Of a stretch of DNA of 64,000 bases, positions 27,813-37,522 are shown piece after piece. The translations under genes were made by a program, and so were the position numbers. Under the pieces are notes generated by a model, which worked only from the letters and a program-made list of their open reading frames with translations, was not told where the DNA came from and did no database searches. Origin of the DNA: Campylobacter sp. MG1 (GTDB taxonomy: Bacteria; Campylobacterota; Campylobacteria; Campylobacterales; Campylobacteraceae); assembly GCF_026616895.1 (NCBI RefSeq), contig NZ_JANYME010000001.1, forward strand, positions 62,001 to 126,000, read 5' to 3'. Each line of letters begins with the position of its first letter. Positions within the stretch are counted from its first letter, which is position 1.

Positions 27813-28304
27813 TATAAAAGCCTTTTATTTTTAAAATTAAATAAACAAATAAAGTTTTTTATTAATAGTATGCCACTAGACCTTAAACACAAATTAACAC
27901 AAGATGGAGTTATTTGCGATATATTTAAAAAAAGAGATATTTTTAATGATAATTATTCATATTATTTTAGAATTAGAACATATCATCCAGCTTTAACAAT
28001 GGAATTTAAGAGTGACTATACAAAAAATACAATAAAAAATTACATTAAGAACTATAAAAAATACAATCCAAATGATTTTTATATAAATTTAATAAAAGAT
28101 GATGAAATAATAATTAATTGTAATAATATTCTTAAAATTTACAAAGATTATGAATACAATAATTCTCCTAGTATTATAATTAAGGATATTCAAAATTGTG
28201 ACTTTAAAAATGTTGCAAATAAATATACATATCATTTAGTAGAACAATTAAGGGAAAGTATAAAAAAAACTAATGCAAAACTTAAGTCTATTAAAACAAA
28301 TTAA
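27765..28304 (+). CDS. Small conserved protein upstream of uvrC
   Basis: A 179-aa basic, soluble protein rich in Lys, Asn and Tyr. It begins KSKDIIEILSSHYKSLLFLKLN and ends in a Lys-rich tail overlapping uvrC by 32 nt. As I recall, C. jejuni also has a small gene between uvrC and guaA, and this is probably its counterpart. The N-terminal helix faintly recalls DciA/DUF721 proteins, which load replicative helicase, but the match is too weak to name it. The ribosome binding site is weak. Translational coupling to uvrC is likely. Confidence 0.6.
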   Translation: MEFKKSKDIIEILSSHYKSLLFLKLNKQIKFFINSMPLDLKHKLTQDGVICDIFKKRDIFNDNYSYYFRIRTYHPALTMEFKSDYTKNTIKNYIKNYKKYNPNDFYINLIKDDEIIINCNNILKIYKDYEYNNSPSIIIKDIQNCDFKNVANKYTYHLVEQLRESIKKTNAKLKSIKTN

Positions 28305-30042
28305 AGACTTGCCAGATTCACCTGGTGTTTATAGATATTATAAGGATAATATATTACTTTATGTTGGTAAAGCTAAAAATCTTAAAAAACGTGTAAAAAG
28401 TTATTTTGTTTTTAGTCCTGTGTTTGGAGCTAATCCTAGAAATTCAGCAAGAATTATAAATTTAATAGAACAAACAACTCATTTAGAATATACTAAAACT
28501 AATTCAGAATTAGATGCTTTAATTTTAGAAAATTCACTCATAAAACAATTACACCCAAAATATAATATTTTATTAAGAGATGATAAGACATATCCTTATA
28601 TTTGTATAAATTTATCAGATGAATACCCAAGATTAGAAATTACTAGAAAAGTAAAAAATGATAATTTAATAAAATACTATGGACCATATACAAGTGGTGT
28701 TAAAGAATTATTAGATGCTTTATATTTATGTTATCCATTAAGACAAATGAAAAGTTGTAAAAAAAGATGTATTTTTTATGATATTAATAGATGTATTGCT
28801 CCTTGTGAATTTAATGTAAAAAATGAATATAGTAATATTTTAAAAGGTGCTTTAAGTGCGTTAAAGAATCCTAAGCAAATGTTGAGTATTTTAAATGATA
28901 AAATGCTTAAATTTGCAGAAAATGAAAACTACGAAGAAGCAGCAAAAATTAGAGATATGGTAAAAACTATTAATAATTTAAATAAAAATATAGAAGTTGA
29001 TTTAGCTTGTGATATAGATTTTGATGTTTTTGCTATTGTTAGTAGTGATAAATATATTGCTAGTACTAGGCTAATAATTAACCATGGTAAAGTTATTAGT
29101 GTAATCAATGAAAAAATTGAAAATAAAGTAGGAGATTTTTTTACACAATTATTATTTGCAAATTATAAAGAAGGTATAATTCCAAGTAATATTTATATTG
29201 AAAATATTTATAATGATGCAAAAATAGCTAGTGAATATTTGAGTAATAAAGCAAAACATAAAGTTAATATAAAAATAACTAAAAATAAAGATATATTAAA
29301 ATTGATAGAATTAGCTAAAAATAATGCAAAAATTACCCTAGAAAATACTGATAATAATATTATAGAAAAATTAAAACTATTTTTTAATCTTAATCACAGT
29401 CCGTATAAAATTGAAATTTTTGATAACTCACATTTTCAAGGTCAAGCTGTAGTTGGTGCCATGGTAAGTTATAATTTAAATACTAATGAATTTGAAAAAA
29501 ATAATTATAGAATTTATAATTTAAATTCAAATAACGATTATAATCAAATGGAAGAAATGCTTATAAGGAGAATAAAGTCCTTTGATGAATTATCATGCCC
29601 TGATTTGTGGATAATTGATGGTGGTAAAACTTTACTTAATTTAGCAAACGAGCTTTTAGCTCAAAATGAAATAAATTTAGATGTAATTGCTATATCAAAG
29701 GAAAAACTAAATCATTTATCACATAGAGCTAAAGGTTCTGCTAAAGATATTTTACATTATAACGATGAGGAATATAGACTAAAACCAAATGATGAAATAT
29801 TACAATTAATACAAAAGCTAAGAGATGAAGCTCACCGTTTTGCTATAAGTAATCATAAAAAACATAAAAGAAAAGAAGATATAAAATCTTCAAAATTAGA
29901 AAAATTAGGCATATCAAAGGCTAACATTCTAAAACTTTTAAATTATTATGGAAATTATGAAAAAATTTATGAAGCAAGTTATGAAGAATTGTTAAAAATT
30001 ACCAATAAAAATATAGCAAATAAAATAAAGCAAAATATTTAA
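28273..30042 (+). CDS. uvrC: Excinuclease ABC subunit C
   Basis: Nucleotide excision repair endonuclease that makes both incisions around a lesion with UvrB. At 589 aa it contains the N-terminal GIY-YIG nuclease (SPGVYRYYKDNILLYVGKAKNLKKR), a Cys-rich stretch around residue 155, the UVR motif that binds UvrB near residue 215 (ENYEEAAKIRDM), the RNase H-like endonuclease domain (IEIFDNSHFQGQAVVGAMV and LWIIDGGKT), and a C-terminal helix-hairpin-helix. The start ATG lies inside the preceding gene. AT-rich codon use matches the other core genes. Confidence 0.96.
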   Translation: MQNLSLLKQIKDLPDSPGVYRYYKDNILLYVGKAKNLKKRVKSYFVFSPVFGANPRNSARIINLIEQTTHLEYTKTNSELDALILENSLIKQLHPKYNILLRDDKTYPYICINLSDEYPRLEITRKVKNDNLIKYYGPYTSGVKELLDALYLCYPLRQMKSCKKRCIFYDINRCIAPCEFNVKNEYSNILKGALSALKNPKQMLSILNDKMLKFAENENYEEAAKIRDMVKTINNLNKNIEVDLACDIDFDVFAIVSSDKYIASTRLIINHGKVISVINEKIENKVGDFFTQLLFANYKEGIIPSNIYIENIYNDAKIASEYLSNKAKHKVNIKITKNKDILKLIELAKNNAKITLENTDNNIIEKLKLFFNLNHSPYKIEIFDNSHFQGQAVVGAMVSYNLNTNEFEKNNYRIYNLNSNNDYNQMEEMLIRRIKSFDELSCPDLWIIDGGKTLLNLANELLAQNEINLDVIAISKEKLNHLSHRAKGSAKDILHYNDEEYRLKPNDEILQLIQKLRDEAHRFAISNHKKHKRKEDIKSSKLEKLGISKANILKLLNYYGNYEKIYEASYEELLKITNKNIANKIKQNI

Positions 30043-30098
30043 TATTCATTTATTATAATAGACATAATAATGTATATATTTTAACTAAGGATAGAATT

Positions 30099-31259
30099 TT
30101 GATTCCGAGTTTTTTGAGTGTTTTATTTTGTATTGCTTTACTTGTTGGAATTATTTTTAATTTATTCAATAATACTATTTTCATAATTTTATTAGTATTT
30201 ATTTTTATTTTAAATTTATTAATTTTTATAGCTGCTGTTAATAGAAAACGCACTACTGATAAGAAAATATATATACTAAAAGAAATTTTAAAAAGCATAG
30301 GTATTACAAATAGTAAAAATGATTTAAATGAAATTTTAAAATTAGTAACCGATGAAATTTATAAGCTAAAACAAAAAAATAATAATTCACAAAACAATAA
30401 TGAATTTTTACATGAACGCCTAAATGAACAAGCTAGAAATTTAAAAAATATTAATCAGGTATTATCATATACTAATACGGAAAATTTAGATTATACAAGA
30501 GAATTAATTGAAAAATATAATGATGAAACCATAAAAAATATATATTCTCTTACAAAAACTACAATACAATATGAAACTCACTATAATAATTTTATAAATG
30601 ATTTAAATTTTAATTTTGCTAATGTAAAAGTGGCAGTAGTTAATGATAATATATTAGAAAATTTTTTATTAGAAAATATACTAAAACAGTATGGTATGAA
30701 AGTTGTATTTTTCTCTAAAATCAGTGATTTTAGAGATTATGCTTGTGTTGTTGTTGATGAAAAATACGATTATAATAAAGAAAATACGATTATTTTAAGT
30801 GATAACTATAATAAGTCTAATATCATAAGAAGACCTATTAATAAAATAAAACTAAAAAATATACTATTAGAAATTTTAAAAGAACATAAGATAGATATGA
30901 AAGAAAATGATTTATCTAATGATATGTTAATTTTTTTAGATTCTAATGTAGCTAGTGAATATTTATTAAATGTTGCAGAAAAACATGCAAAATTAAATAA
31001 AAAAGTAGATAGTATAAGTTCATTTAAAGAGGAATTAAAAAATAATTATAAAATTATAGCAATAGGATATAATTGTATATCTTATGATTATGAGACACTA
31101 AAAAGCAATATTAGTCATGTAAAGATGAAAAATCCAAATACATTTATAATGTTATTTTTAGGCAATAAACATACTAATAAAAATTTAGATTTTGTTGATT
31201 TGATTGTAAAAGATGCGAGTGAAACTGAAATTATGGAAGTGATAAAAAAATATATATGA
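30099..31259 (+). CDS. Membrane-anchored protein with degenerate receiver-like domains
   Basis: A 386-aa protein starting with TTG at 30099, 8 nt after AAGG; no ATG serves better. Residues 1-47 hold two hydrophobic segments. Residues about 50-165 are coiled-coil-like (KLKQKNNNSQNNN, ERLNEQARNLKN). Residues about 172-270 look like a response-regulator receiver fold (VKVAVVNDN, GMKVVFFS, CVVVDEKY, then RRPINKIKLKNILLEIL) lacking the usual Asp cluster. A second, similar fold follows (MLIFLDSN to IMEVIKKYI). It may be a pseudo-receiver scaffold; the ligand is unknown. Its stop overlaps the start of the permease gene (ATGA), so the genes form an operon. The fold is my reading of the pattern. Confidence 0.55.
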   Translation: MIPSFLSVLFCIALLVGIIFNLFNNTIFIILLVFIFILNLLIFIAAVNRKRTTDKKIYILKEILKSIGITNSKNDLNEILKLVTDEIYKLKQKNNNSQNNNEFLHERLNEQARNLKNINQVLSYTNTENLDYTRELIEKYNDETIKNIYSLTKTTIQYETHYNNFINDLNFNFANVKVAVVNDNILENFLLENILKQYGMKVVFFSKISDFRDYACVVVDEKYDYNKENTIILSDNYNKSNIIRRPINKIKLKNILLEILKEHKIDMKENDLSNDMLIFLDSNVASEYLLNVAEKHAKLNKKVDSISSFKEELKNNYKIIAIGYNCISYDYETLKSNISHVKMKNPNTFIMLFLGNKHTNKNLDFVDLIVKDASETEIMEVIKKYI

Positions 31260-32425
31260 TTAAATACTTATTATTAAAATATTTAAGATTTGATAAATCT
31301 ATGCCATTTATTATGGTTACAAAATTGTTAGCCTTTGTAGGCGTTGGTCTTGGAGTATGTGTTTTACTAATATCTATGGCGGTTATGAATGGTATGAATA
31401 AAAATTTCATAGATAGATTATTAACTATGAACTATCCTTTAACACTGTATCCTAAACATTTATTGATTAGTGACGATTTAATAGATGAATTAAATAAAGA
31501 TTATTTAATAAGTCCATTTATTCAAACTCAAGCTGCTGTTAAATTTAAAGATGAACTACATGGAGCTGTTGTTTTTGGTGTGGATTATGAAAAAGAAAAA
31601 AAAATCAATAGTATTTTTAATAAATATTACAACAATAATAAAGAAAAATATTCAGCTATTTTAGGACAAGAATTAGCAAATAGATTAGGTGTTTATGAAA
31701 ATGATAAAATTAGTATTATTTTTACAAATTTAAGTGCTAGTGCATTTTCTTTATCACCAACTATTAAAAATTTTTATGTTAATTCTAGTTTTCATTCAGG
31801 TTTAAATGCTTATGATGCTAGCTATATTTATGTGGATATAAACGATTTAAAAAAAGTATTAAAAAGCGATAATATAACAGGAATACATATATATTCAGAT
31901 AATCCTAAAAGTGATATTACAAAATTAAAAAATAAATATTCAGATAATTATTTTATTATAGGCTGGTGGGAACAAAACGGTAATATTTTAAGTGCTATTG
32001 ACTTAGAGAAAAAAGCATTATTTTTTATTTTAATGATGATAGTTTTAATAGCTAGTTTAAACATTATAACATCATTATTTATGATAGTTTTAAATAGGAG
32101 AAATGAAATAGCACTACTTTTAGCATTAGGAGCTAGCAAGATTGAAGTAAGAAAATCTTTTATGGCTTTAGGTTGTTTTATAGGATTTGCTGGAATTATT
32201 TTTGGCGTTATTTTAGGGTTTTTAGGAATTGAGATTTTAGATAAATTTGATATTATATCATTACCAGCAGATGTTTATGGCTCATCAAAATTACCAGTTA
32301 ATTTAAGTATTCAAGATTTTTTTATAATTGTTTTTGGCGCTATTTTTATTGTAGTTTTATCATCAATTTATCCAGCAATTAAAGCTAGCAATATTAATGT
32401 TATAAAAACTTTAAGGAATGAGTAA
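31256..32425 (+). CDS. LolC/E-type ABC transporter permease (lipoprotein release)
   Basis: A 389-aa inner-membrane protein with the MacB/FtsX layout: one transmembrane helix at about residues 20-45, a large periplasmic domain (about 45-245), then three helices with the FtsX motif (NRRNEIALLLALGASKIEVRKSF, VLGFLGIEIL) and a final helix (SSIYPAIKASNINVIKTLRNE is the C-terminus). This is the permease of an ABC system that extracts outer-membrane lipoproteins. The ATPase subunit is not in the window. The start overlaps the previous stop (ATGA) and its stop overlaps the next start (TAATG). Confidence 0.85.
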   Translation: MIKYLLLKYLRFDKSMPFIMVTKLLAFVGVGLGVCVLLISMAVMNGMNKNFIDRLLTMNYPLTLYPKHLLISDDLIDELNKDYLISPFIQTQAAVKFKDELHGAVVFGVDYEKEKKINSIFNKYYNNNKEKYSAILGQELANRLGVYENDKISIIFTNLSASAFSLSPTIKNFYVNSSFHSGLNAYDASYIYVDINDLKKVLKSDNITGIHIYSDNPKSDITKLKNKYSDNYFIIGWWEQNGNILSAIDLEKKALFFILMMIVLIASLNIITSLFMIVLNRRNEIALLLALGASKIEVRKSFMALGCFIGFAGIIFGVILGFLGIEILDKFDIISLPADVYGSSKLPVNLSIQDFFIIVFGAIFIVVLSSIYPAIKASNINVIKTLRNE

Positions 32426-32808
32426 TGTGTCTATTTTCAAAAAATGATATGAAAAAAATAATAACTTTTTTTATTTCAAATATAAGTAGATTTTTGAAAA
32501 ATGATAGTTTTGAATTTTGTCTAACCTTTATAAAAAGTCCTAATAAAGAACACAAAAAAATGATAGCTGGAATTTTAAGAAATACTGATTGTGTTTTTGA
32601 ATTTGAAGATGGTATAGTAATTTTATTTTCTGGAGCTAGTAAAAAATTTACTCAAAATATTAGTAATGAAATAAATACTTTTTTAAATTCTAAATCATGT
32701 GAATGCATAGCATATTACCCTTATGATGGTAATAATTATGATGATTTAATTAATAGATTAAATAAATTAACATACAAAAATTATAAAGTAAAATTAATAT
32801 ATGAATAA
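32425..32808 (+). CDS. Small unknown protein, degenerate GGDEF-like pattern
   Basis: A 127-aa soluble protein. The middle (ILRNTDCVFEFEDGIVILFSG, then repeated Ile/Phe-containing helices) follows the hydrophobic pattern of nucleotide-cyclase/GGDEF folds around the RxxD-F-DG region, but the GGDEF motif itself is absent, so catalysis is unlikely. The ATG overlaps the permease stop; a Met at codon 9 is an alternative start. The 3' end overlaps the helicase gene by 8 nt. The function is unknown. Confidence 0.5.
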   Translation: MCLFSKNDMKKIITFFISNISRFLKNDSFEFCLTFIKSPNKEHKKMIAGILRNTDCVFEFEDGIVILFSGASKKFTQNISNEINTFLNSKSCECIAYYPYDGNNYDDLINRLNKLTYKNYKVKLIYE

Positions 32809-34087
32809 TACAAAATATATTTTAGATATTCTTAAACACAATAATGTTTTTTTAACCGGTGGTGCTGGAGTTGGAAAATCATACACTATAGAAAAAATTA
32901 TTGAAAGTCAGCAATTTAAGTCAGTAGTATTAGCTAGTACCGCACTAGCTGCTATTAATATAGGTGGTGATACTGTTCATAGATTTTTTAAATTTAGATT
33001 AGCAAAAAATATTAATGAACTAAGAACAAGTAAAGATGATTTGTATAATTTACATAAGGTTTTATCTAGCATAAATCTAATCATAATTGATGAAATTTCT
33101 ATGATTAGTGCAGAATTATTTGAAATGATAGCTTTAAGATTGTTAGGATATTCTCATATAAAATTATTATTAGTGGGCGATTTTTATCAATTAGAACCAG
33201 TTAATGCTAATGGTAGTTATGCTTTTACTACACCGGCTTGGGAAAAATTTAATTTTAAGGTTTTAGAATTAAAGGTGCAACATAGATTAGATGATAATGA
33301 ATTTTATAGACATTTAAAAAATATAAGGTTAGGTAATATTACAAATGATTGTATTAAATATTTTAGAAATTTTATAACAAATGATAGCATTAATAACTAT
33401 GATGATTATACAATAATATGTGGTACTAATGCTGAAGCTAAAAATATTAATATAGAAAAATTAAGAGCTATTGATTATCCAAAAATTATATATGAAAGAA
33501 AAATTAAATTTAATAAAGACTTAAACAAAGAAGAGGAAAATGATTTAAATATTTGGTTAAAATCCTTGCCTATTGAAGATGAATTTATATTTAAAAAAAG
33601 TGCAAAAGTTATTTTTACTCATAATGCTGAAAATTATTATAATGGTATGCAAGGTGAAATTATTGATTACAATTTAGAAGAACAAGAATTAAGAATTAAA
33701 TCAAATTCTTTCATTTATAATATTAAACCAAAGGAATTTTATTATTTTTCTAATCCACAAATAGCAGCTATTTACAGAGTTAATCCATCAGAAGTAACGC
33801 AAAATCCAGATGTGGTTGTTACAGCCTTTCCTTTAAAATTATCATATGCTATTACAATACACAAAAGTCAAGGTATGGGAATAGAAAAATTAGTATGTAA
33901 ATGCGATAAAATTTTTGCACAAGGACAACTTTATGTAGCATTATCAAGAAGTGCAAATCCTGATAAATTTAAAATTATATTTGATGGGAATGAAAGACAA
34001 TTTACAAATTTGTTTTACCAAAAAGCAAGCACAAATAATATAGTAAATACTTTTTATGATAATTGTAACAAAGAAGTAATTGAATAA
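32801..34087 (+). CDS. Pif1/RecD-like SF1B DNA helicase
   Basis: A 428-aa ATP-dependent 5'-3' DNA helicase. Walker A GGAGVGKS is near residue 20 and Walker B LIIIDEISMIS near residue 95. Further SF1 motifs are LLVGDFYQLEPV, VQHRL and the C-terminal IHKSQGMGIEKLVC plus YVALSRS. It resembles the short Pif1-like helicase that I recall from C. jejuni near the lolC-type permease. It is the last gene of this operon (overlap of 8 nt). Such enzymes act on stalled forks or structured DNA. Confidence 0.9.
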   Translation: MNNTKYILDILKHNNVFLTGGAGVGKSYTIEKIIESQQFKSVVLASTALAAINIGGDTVHRFFKFRLAKNINELRTSKDDLYNLHKVLSSINLIIIDEISMISAELFEMIALRLLGYSHIKLLLVGDFYQLEPVNANGSYAFTTPAWEKFNFKVLELKVQHRLDDNEFYRHLKNIRLGNITNDCIKYFRNFITNDSINNYDDYTIICGTNAEAKNINIEKLRAIDYPKIIYERKIKFNKDLNKEEENDLNIWLKSLPIEDEFIFKKSAKVIFTHNAENYYNGMQGEIIDYNLEEQELRIKSNSFIYNIKPKEFYYFSNPQIAAIYRVNPSEVTQNPDVVVTAFPLKLSYAITIHKSQGMGIEKLVCKCDKIFAQGQLYVALSRSANPDKFKIIFDGNERQFTNLFYQKASTNNIVNTFYDNCNKEVIE

Positions 34088-34654
34088 AATTTTTATAATA
34101 TAATTTTATTTTTCAAATTAAGTAAGTTTTGCATTAAATTTAAATTAATTTTAATAAATTTTACCAACAATAATTTCTATTTTAATTATTTGAATTTCAA
34201 AATAATTTAGCTTTAATGTGTTTAATGTTTTTTAACATTACTTTTTACAGAATAATTCTTAATAATATTTTCATAATAATTAAAAAAACAAACTATTTAT
34301 ATAATAAATTAATTTTTATAATTTATTTTAAAAAATTATTTTCTTTTAACTTTTACAATTTACATTGAAAACAAAATATTATATATATTTTTTATAGTTT
34401 TTTTATTTTTATAAAAATAATAAATGGATTTTCCATCATTTTTTATATATTATTTAACATTATAAAATTGTAAAGTTTAGCTATGTTAGTTTTATTATTG
34501 TCTATGTAAAATCATACATTAAAATAAATTATTCAACTTTTGCACAATCATCTTTGTATTACAACTACAATATTATAAAAATTTATAAAATTGTTAATTC
34601 GCATTTTATTAATAATAAAATATCAAAGAGAGACTTTTTAGTCTCTCTCTTAAA
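34088..34654. other. AT-rich gap between converging helicase and xdhD genes
   Basis: This 567-bp stretch has no gene that I can support. Its only clear structure is a hairpin at 34627-34648 (9-bp stem AGAGAGACT/AGTCTCTCT, loop of 4), placed just after the xdhD stop on the minus strand, where it likely terminates the purine region. The T-run after it is imperfect. Confidence 0.5.
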
Positions 34655-37279
34655 TTATTTATCTAATTCACAATAATTTTTCTTAGCTTTTAATTTATAT
34701 TTTTTAGAATAATAAGTATCTTGCATAGGTAATATATTTCTAAATTTACCATCTTTATAATAATATGCAAGTGCTGCAGCTGGTGCTGTTGGTATTGTAG
34801 CTATTTCGCCTATACCTTTTGAGCCATACGCTACACCTAATAACTTATCTTTTTCTACATAAATTGCATGAATATTTGGAATATCAGGAGCTTTAAATAA
34901 TCCTAAACTTACAAATTTTTGAGTAGGTACACAATCTTTTAATACCCAATCTTCAGTGAATGCATAACCAAGACCCATTAATACACCACCTTCAATTTGT
35001 CCTTGAATTGATATAGGATTTACAACTTTACCAGAGTCATGCGCAGCATATACATCAGTAACTTTACCTTCATCATCTAAAATTACAACATGTGTTGCAT
35101 AGCCATAAGCTATATGCGATTTAGGATTTGGAACATCAGCTCCTAATTTATCAGTAGGCTCAAAATATTCTTTATAAATTTCTAAACCTTCTAATTTGCT
35201 CAAATCTCCACCTACTTTATCCAGCTCTTCTTTTAATGCAACTGACGCCATTCTGATTGCTTCACCTGAAACTAAAGTTTGACGAGAACCTGAAGTAGTA
35301 CCCGAATCTGGAGCAAATTCAGAATTTGAACCCATATTTTTAATTTTATTAATAGGTAATTTTGTAGATTCATTTACCATTTGAACAAAAACAGTTGAAC
35401 TTCCTTGTCCTATATCACTAGCAGCACAATATAATTCTACTATACCATTTTTTACTAGAAGTTTAGCCCTACCCTTATCAGGTAATCCAACCCCTACCCC
35501 GGCATTTTTCATAGCACAAGCGATTCCAGCTCTACCTCTATTTGCTTCATATACATCTTTTACTGCTTCTAAAGTCTCTTTAAGTGCAGTTGAACAATCC
35601 GCAATTTGTCCATTAGGTAAAACCTTGCCAGGTTCAATAGCATTCAAGTATCTTATTTCCCAAGGTGAAATTCCTACTTTTTCAGCTAACAAATCTATGC
35701 ACATTTCAAGTGCGTATTCACTTTGACAAACACCAAATCCTCTAAATGCTCCTGAAGGCGGGTTATTTGTATAATATGAAAATCCTCTAATATCTGTATT
35801 TTGATATGTATATGGACCAACTGAGTGTGTACAAGCTCTTTCTAAAACTGGTCCAGCTAGTGAAGCATAAGCGCCTGTATCAAAATTAATTTCACAATCA
35901 AGTCCTAAAAAATTACCTTTCTCATCACAACCTAGTGTAAATGTTCCAACCATAGCATGTCTTTTTGGGTGGAAATTTAATGATTCTTGGCGTGAAAATT
36001 TAATTTTAACAGTTCTATTAAATTTAACTGCTGCAAGAGCTGCTATATGTTGAACTGAAACATCTTCTTTGCCACCAAAACCACCACCAACTAATAGGTT
36101 TTGAACTACTATTCTCTCTTGATCCCAACCAAACATATGTGCAATTTCATGTCTAGTATCGTATACACCTTGGTCAGTTGATAAAATTTTTACACCATCT
36201 TTATAAGGGAAAGCTATAGCACATTCTGGCTCTAAAAATGCATGTTCTGTAAATGGAGTTTCAAAAGTATGTGTTACAACATACTTAGCTTCTGCTAAAG
36301 CTTTCTTAGCATCACCTCTTGTTACATGTCTTGACTGGCAAAGATTACCTTTTTCGTGAATTTTAGGTGCATTCTCTTCTCTAGCTTCAAAAATAGTTCT
36401 AATAGGTTCTAATACTTCATAATCAACTTTTACAAGTTTTTTCGCTTCATTAAGTATATCTTCAGTCTCAGCTACAACTAAGCAAATAGCATCACCTACG
36501 AACCTAGTAATATCGCCTTCAGCTATCATTACATCCCAATCTTGTTGAATATGTCCTACTTTATTAACAGGCACATCTTTTGCTGTCAAAACACCTATAA
36601 CACCAGGTAATGCTAAAGCAGCACTCGCATCAATTTTTAAAACTTTAGCTCTAGGATAAGCAGCTCTTATAGCACTTGCATGAACCATTCCATCAGTCCT
36701 ATAGTCATCAGGATAGATTCCTTGTCCTAAAACCTTATCCCTTACATCTATTCTAAATGCTTTCTTGCTACCTACACCAAAATTATCGCCTCTTTCATAG
36801 CTTTCATCAATTTTTTCATCGCCTCTTAGAATAGCAGCGGCTAAATATATAGCCTCAATAATTTTTTTATAACCTGTACAACGACAAATATTGCCTTTAA
36901 TTGCTTGTTTAATGTCTTCTTCACTTGGATTTGGATTTTTATCTATTAGTGCTTTAGCAGATACAACCATTCCTGGAATACAAAATCCACATTGAACTGC
37001 ACCTTTTACACCAAATGCATATACTAATGCTTCTTTTTCTTTTTCAGTAAATCCTTCTATTGTTTGAATTTTTTTACCTACTGCCTTTTTAGTCGTTAGT
37101 AAGCAAGATTTAGTTGCTTTACCATCAACGATTATAGTACATGTTCCACATGCGCCCTCACTACAGCCGTCTTTTGCTGATATTATATTTAGCTCTTCTC
37201 TTAAATATCTTAAGAGAGGCATATCTTTACTGGTTTCATAAATTTTACCATTTATATCTAATGCGTAGATATCAGCCAT
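34655..37279 (-). CDS. xdhD: Selenium-dependent xanthine dehydrogenase XdhD (fused 2Fe-2S and Mo domains)
   Basis: A large cytoplasmic molybdenum hydroxylase, 874 aa. The first 150 residues bind two 2Fe-2S clusters (Cys39, 44, 47, 59 and Cys97, 100, 132, 134). The rest is the molybdopterin domain, with GGGFGGKEDV, PSGAFRGFGVCQSE (substrate-side Arg) and GSKGIGE (catalytic Glu). There is no FAD domain, as in E. coli XdhD/YgfN (about 956 aa). In the equivalent anaerobic clusters it interconverts urate, xanthine and hypoxanthine-type purines, with a labile selenium on molybdenum. Electrons would have to pass to a separate flavin subunit, perhaps the one at 48420. An AAGGAG site precedes the ATG. 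Confidence 0.9.
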   Translation of the reverse strand: MADIYALDINGKIYETSKDMPLLRYLREELNIISAKDGCSEGACGTCTIIVDGKATKSCLLTTKKAVGKKIQTIEGFTEKEKEALVYAFGVKGAVQCGFCIPGMVVSAKALIDKNPNPSEEDIKQAIKGNICRCTGYKKIIEAIYLAAAILRGDEKIDESYERGDNFGVGSKKAFRIDVRDKVLGQGIYPDDYRTDGMVHASAIRAAYPRAKVLKIDASAALALPGVIGVLTAKDVPVNKVGHIQQDWDVMIAEGDITRFVGDAICLVVAETEDILNEAKKLVKVDYEVLEPIRTIFEAREENAPKIHEKGNLCQSRHVTRGDAKKALAEAKYVVTHTFETPFTEHAFLEPECAIAFPYKDGVKILSTDQGVYDTRHEIAHMFGWDQERIVVQNLLVGGGFGGKEDVSVQHIAALAAVKFNRTVKIKFSRQESLNFHPKRHAMVGTFTLGCDEKGNFLGLDCEINFDTGAYASLAGPVLERACTHSVGPYTYQNTDIRGFSYYTNNPPSGAFRGFGVCQSEYALEMCIDLLAEKVGISPWEIRYLNAIEPGKVLPNGQIADCSTALKETLEAVKDVYEANRGRAGIACAMKNAGVGVGLPDKGRAKLLVKNGIVELYCAASDIGQGSSTVFVQMVNESTKLPINKIKNMGSNSEFAPDSGTTSGSRQTLVSGEAIRMASVALKEELDKVGGDLSKLEGLEIYKEYFEPTDKLGADVPNPKSHIAYGYATHVVILDDEGKVTDVYAAHDSGKVVNPISIQGQIEGGVLMGLGYAFTEDWVLKDCVPTQKFVSLGLFKAPDIPNIHAIYVEKDKLLGVAYGSKGIGEIATIPTAPAAALAYYYKDGKFRNILPMQDTYYSKKYKLKAKKNYCELDK

Positions 37280-37491
37280 ATTTAACTCCTTTTTTTAAAA
37301 TTGGTTTGAAATTTGATTATATAAAATAATAAAAAACACTTACTTAATTAATATAAAGTAATTGTATTTTTTTACTATTTGTAACAAAAAAAGCGTAAAA
37401 ATAAAGAAAAATAAATTATTTTTATTATTTTTTAAAATAAAATAAAACAAAAATAATAAAAAATTATACTCAGTTTAAAACTAAATATAGC
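37280..37491 (-). promoter_or_regulatory. Gap upstream of xdhD
   Basis: About 210 bp of AT-rich DNA with no gene, likely holding the xdhD promoter. I see no convincing -10 box or riboswitch-like structure. Confidence 0.3.
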
Positions 37492-37522
37492 AAAAATATT
37501 CATGGTATTATCCATGAATATT
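37492..37522 (-). terminator. Intrinsic terminator of the first hydantoinase gene
   Basis: Perfect 11-bp stem AATATTCATGG/CCATGAATATT with a 6-nt loop, overlapping the stop codon, followed on the minus strand by five T. Confidence 0.85.

Noticed and set aside
37280-37491. Purine or molybdenum-cofactor riboswitch upstream of xdhD
   Set aside because: I could not find the conserved helices or loop sequences of either class in this AT-rich gap.
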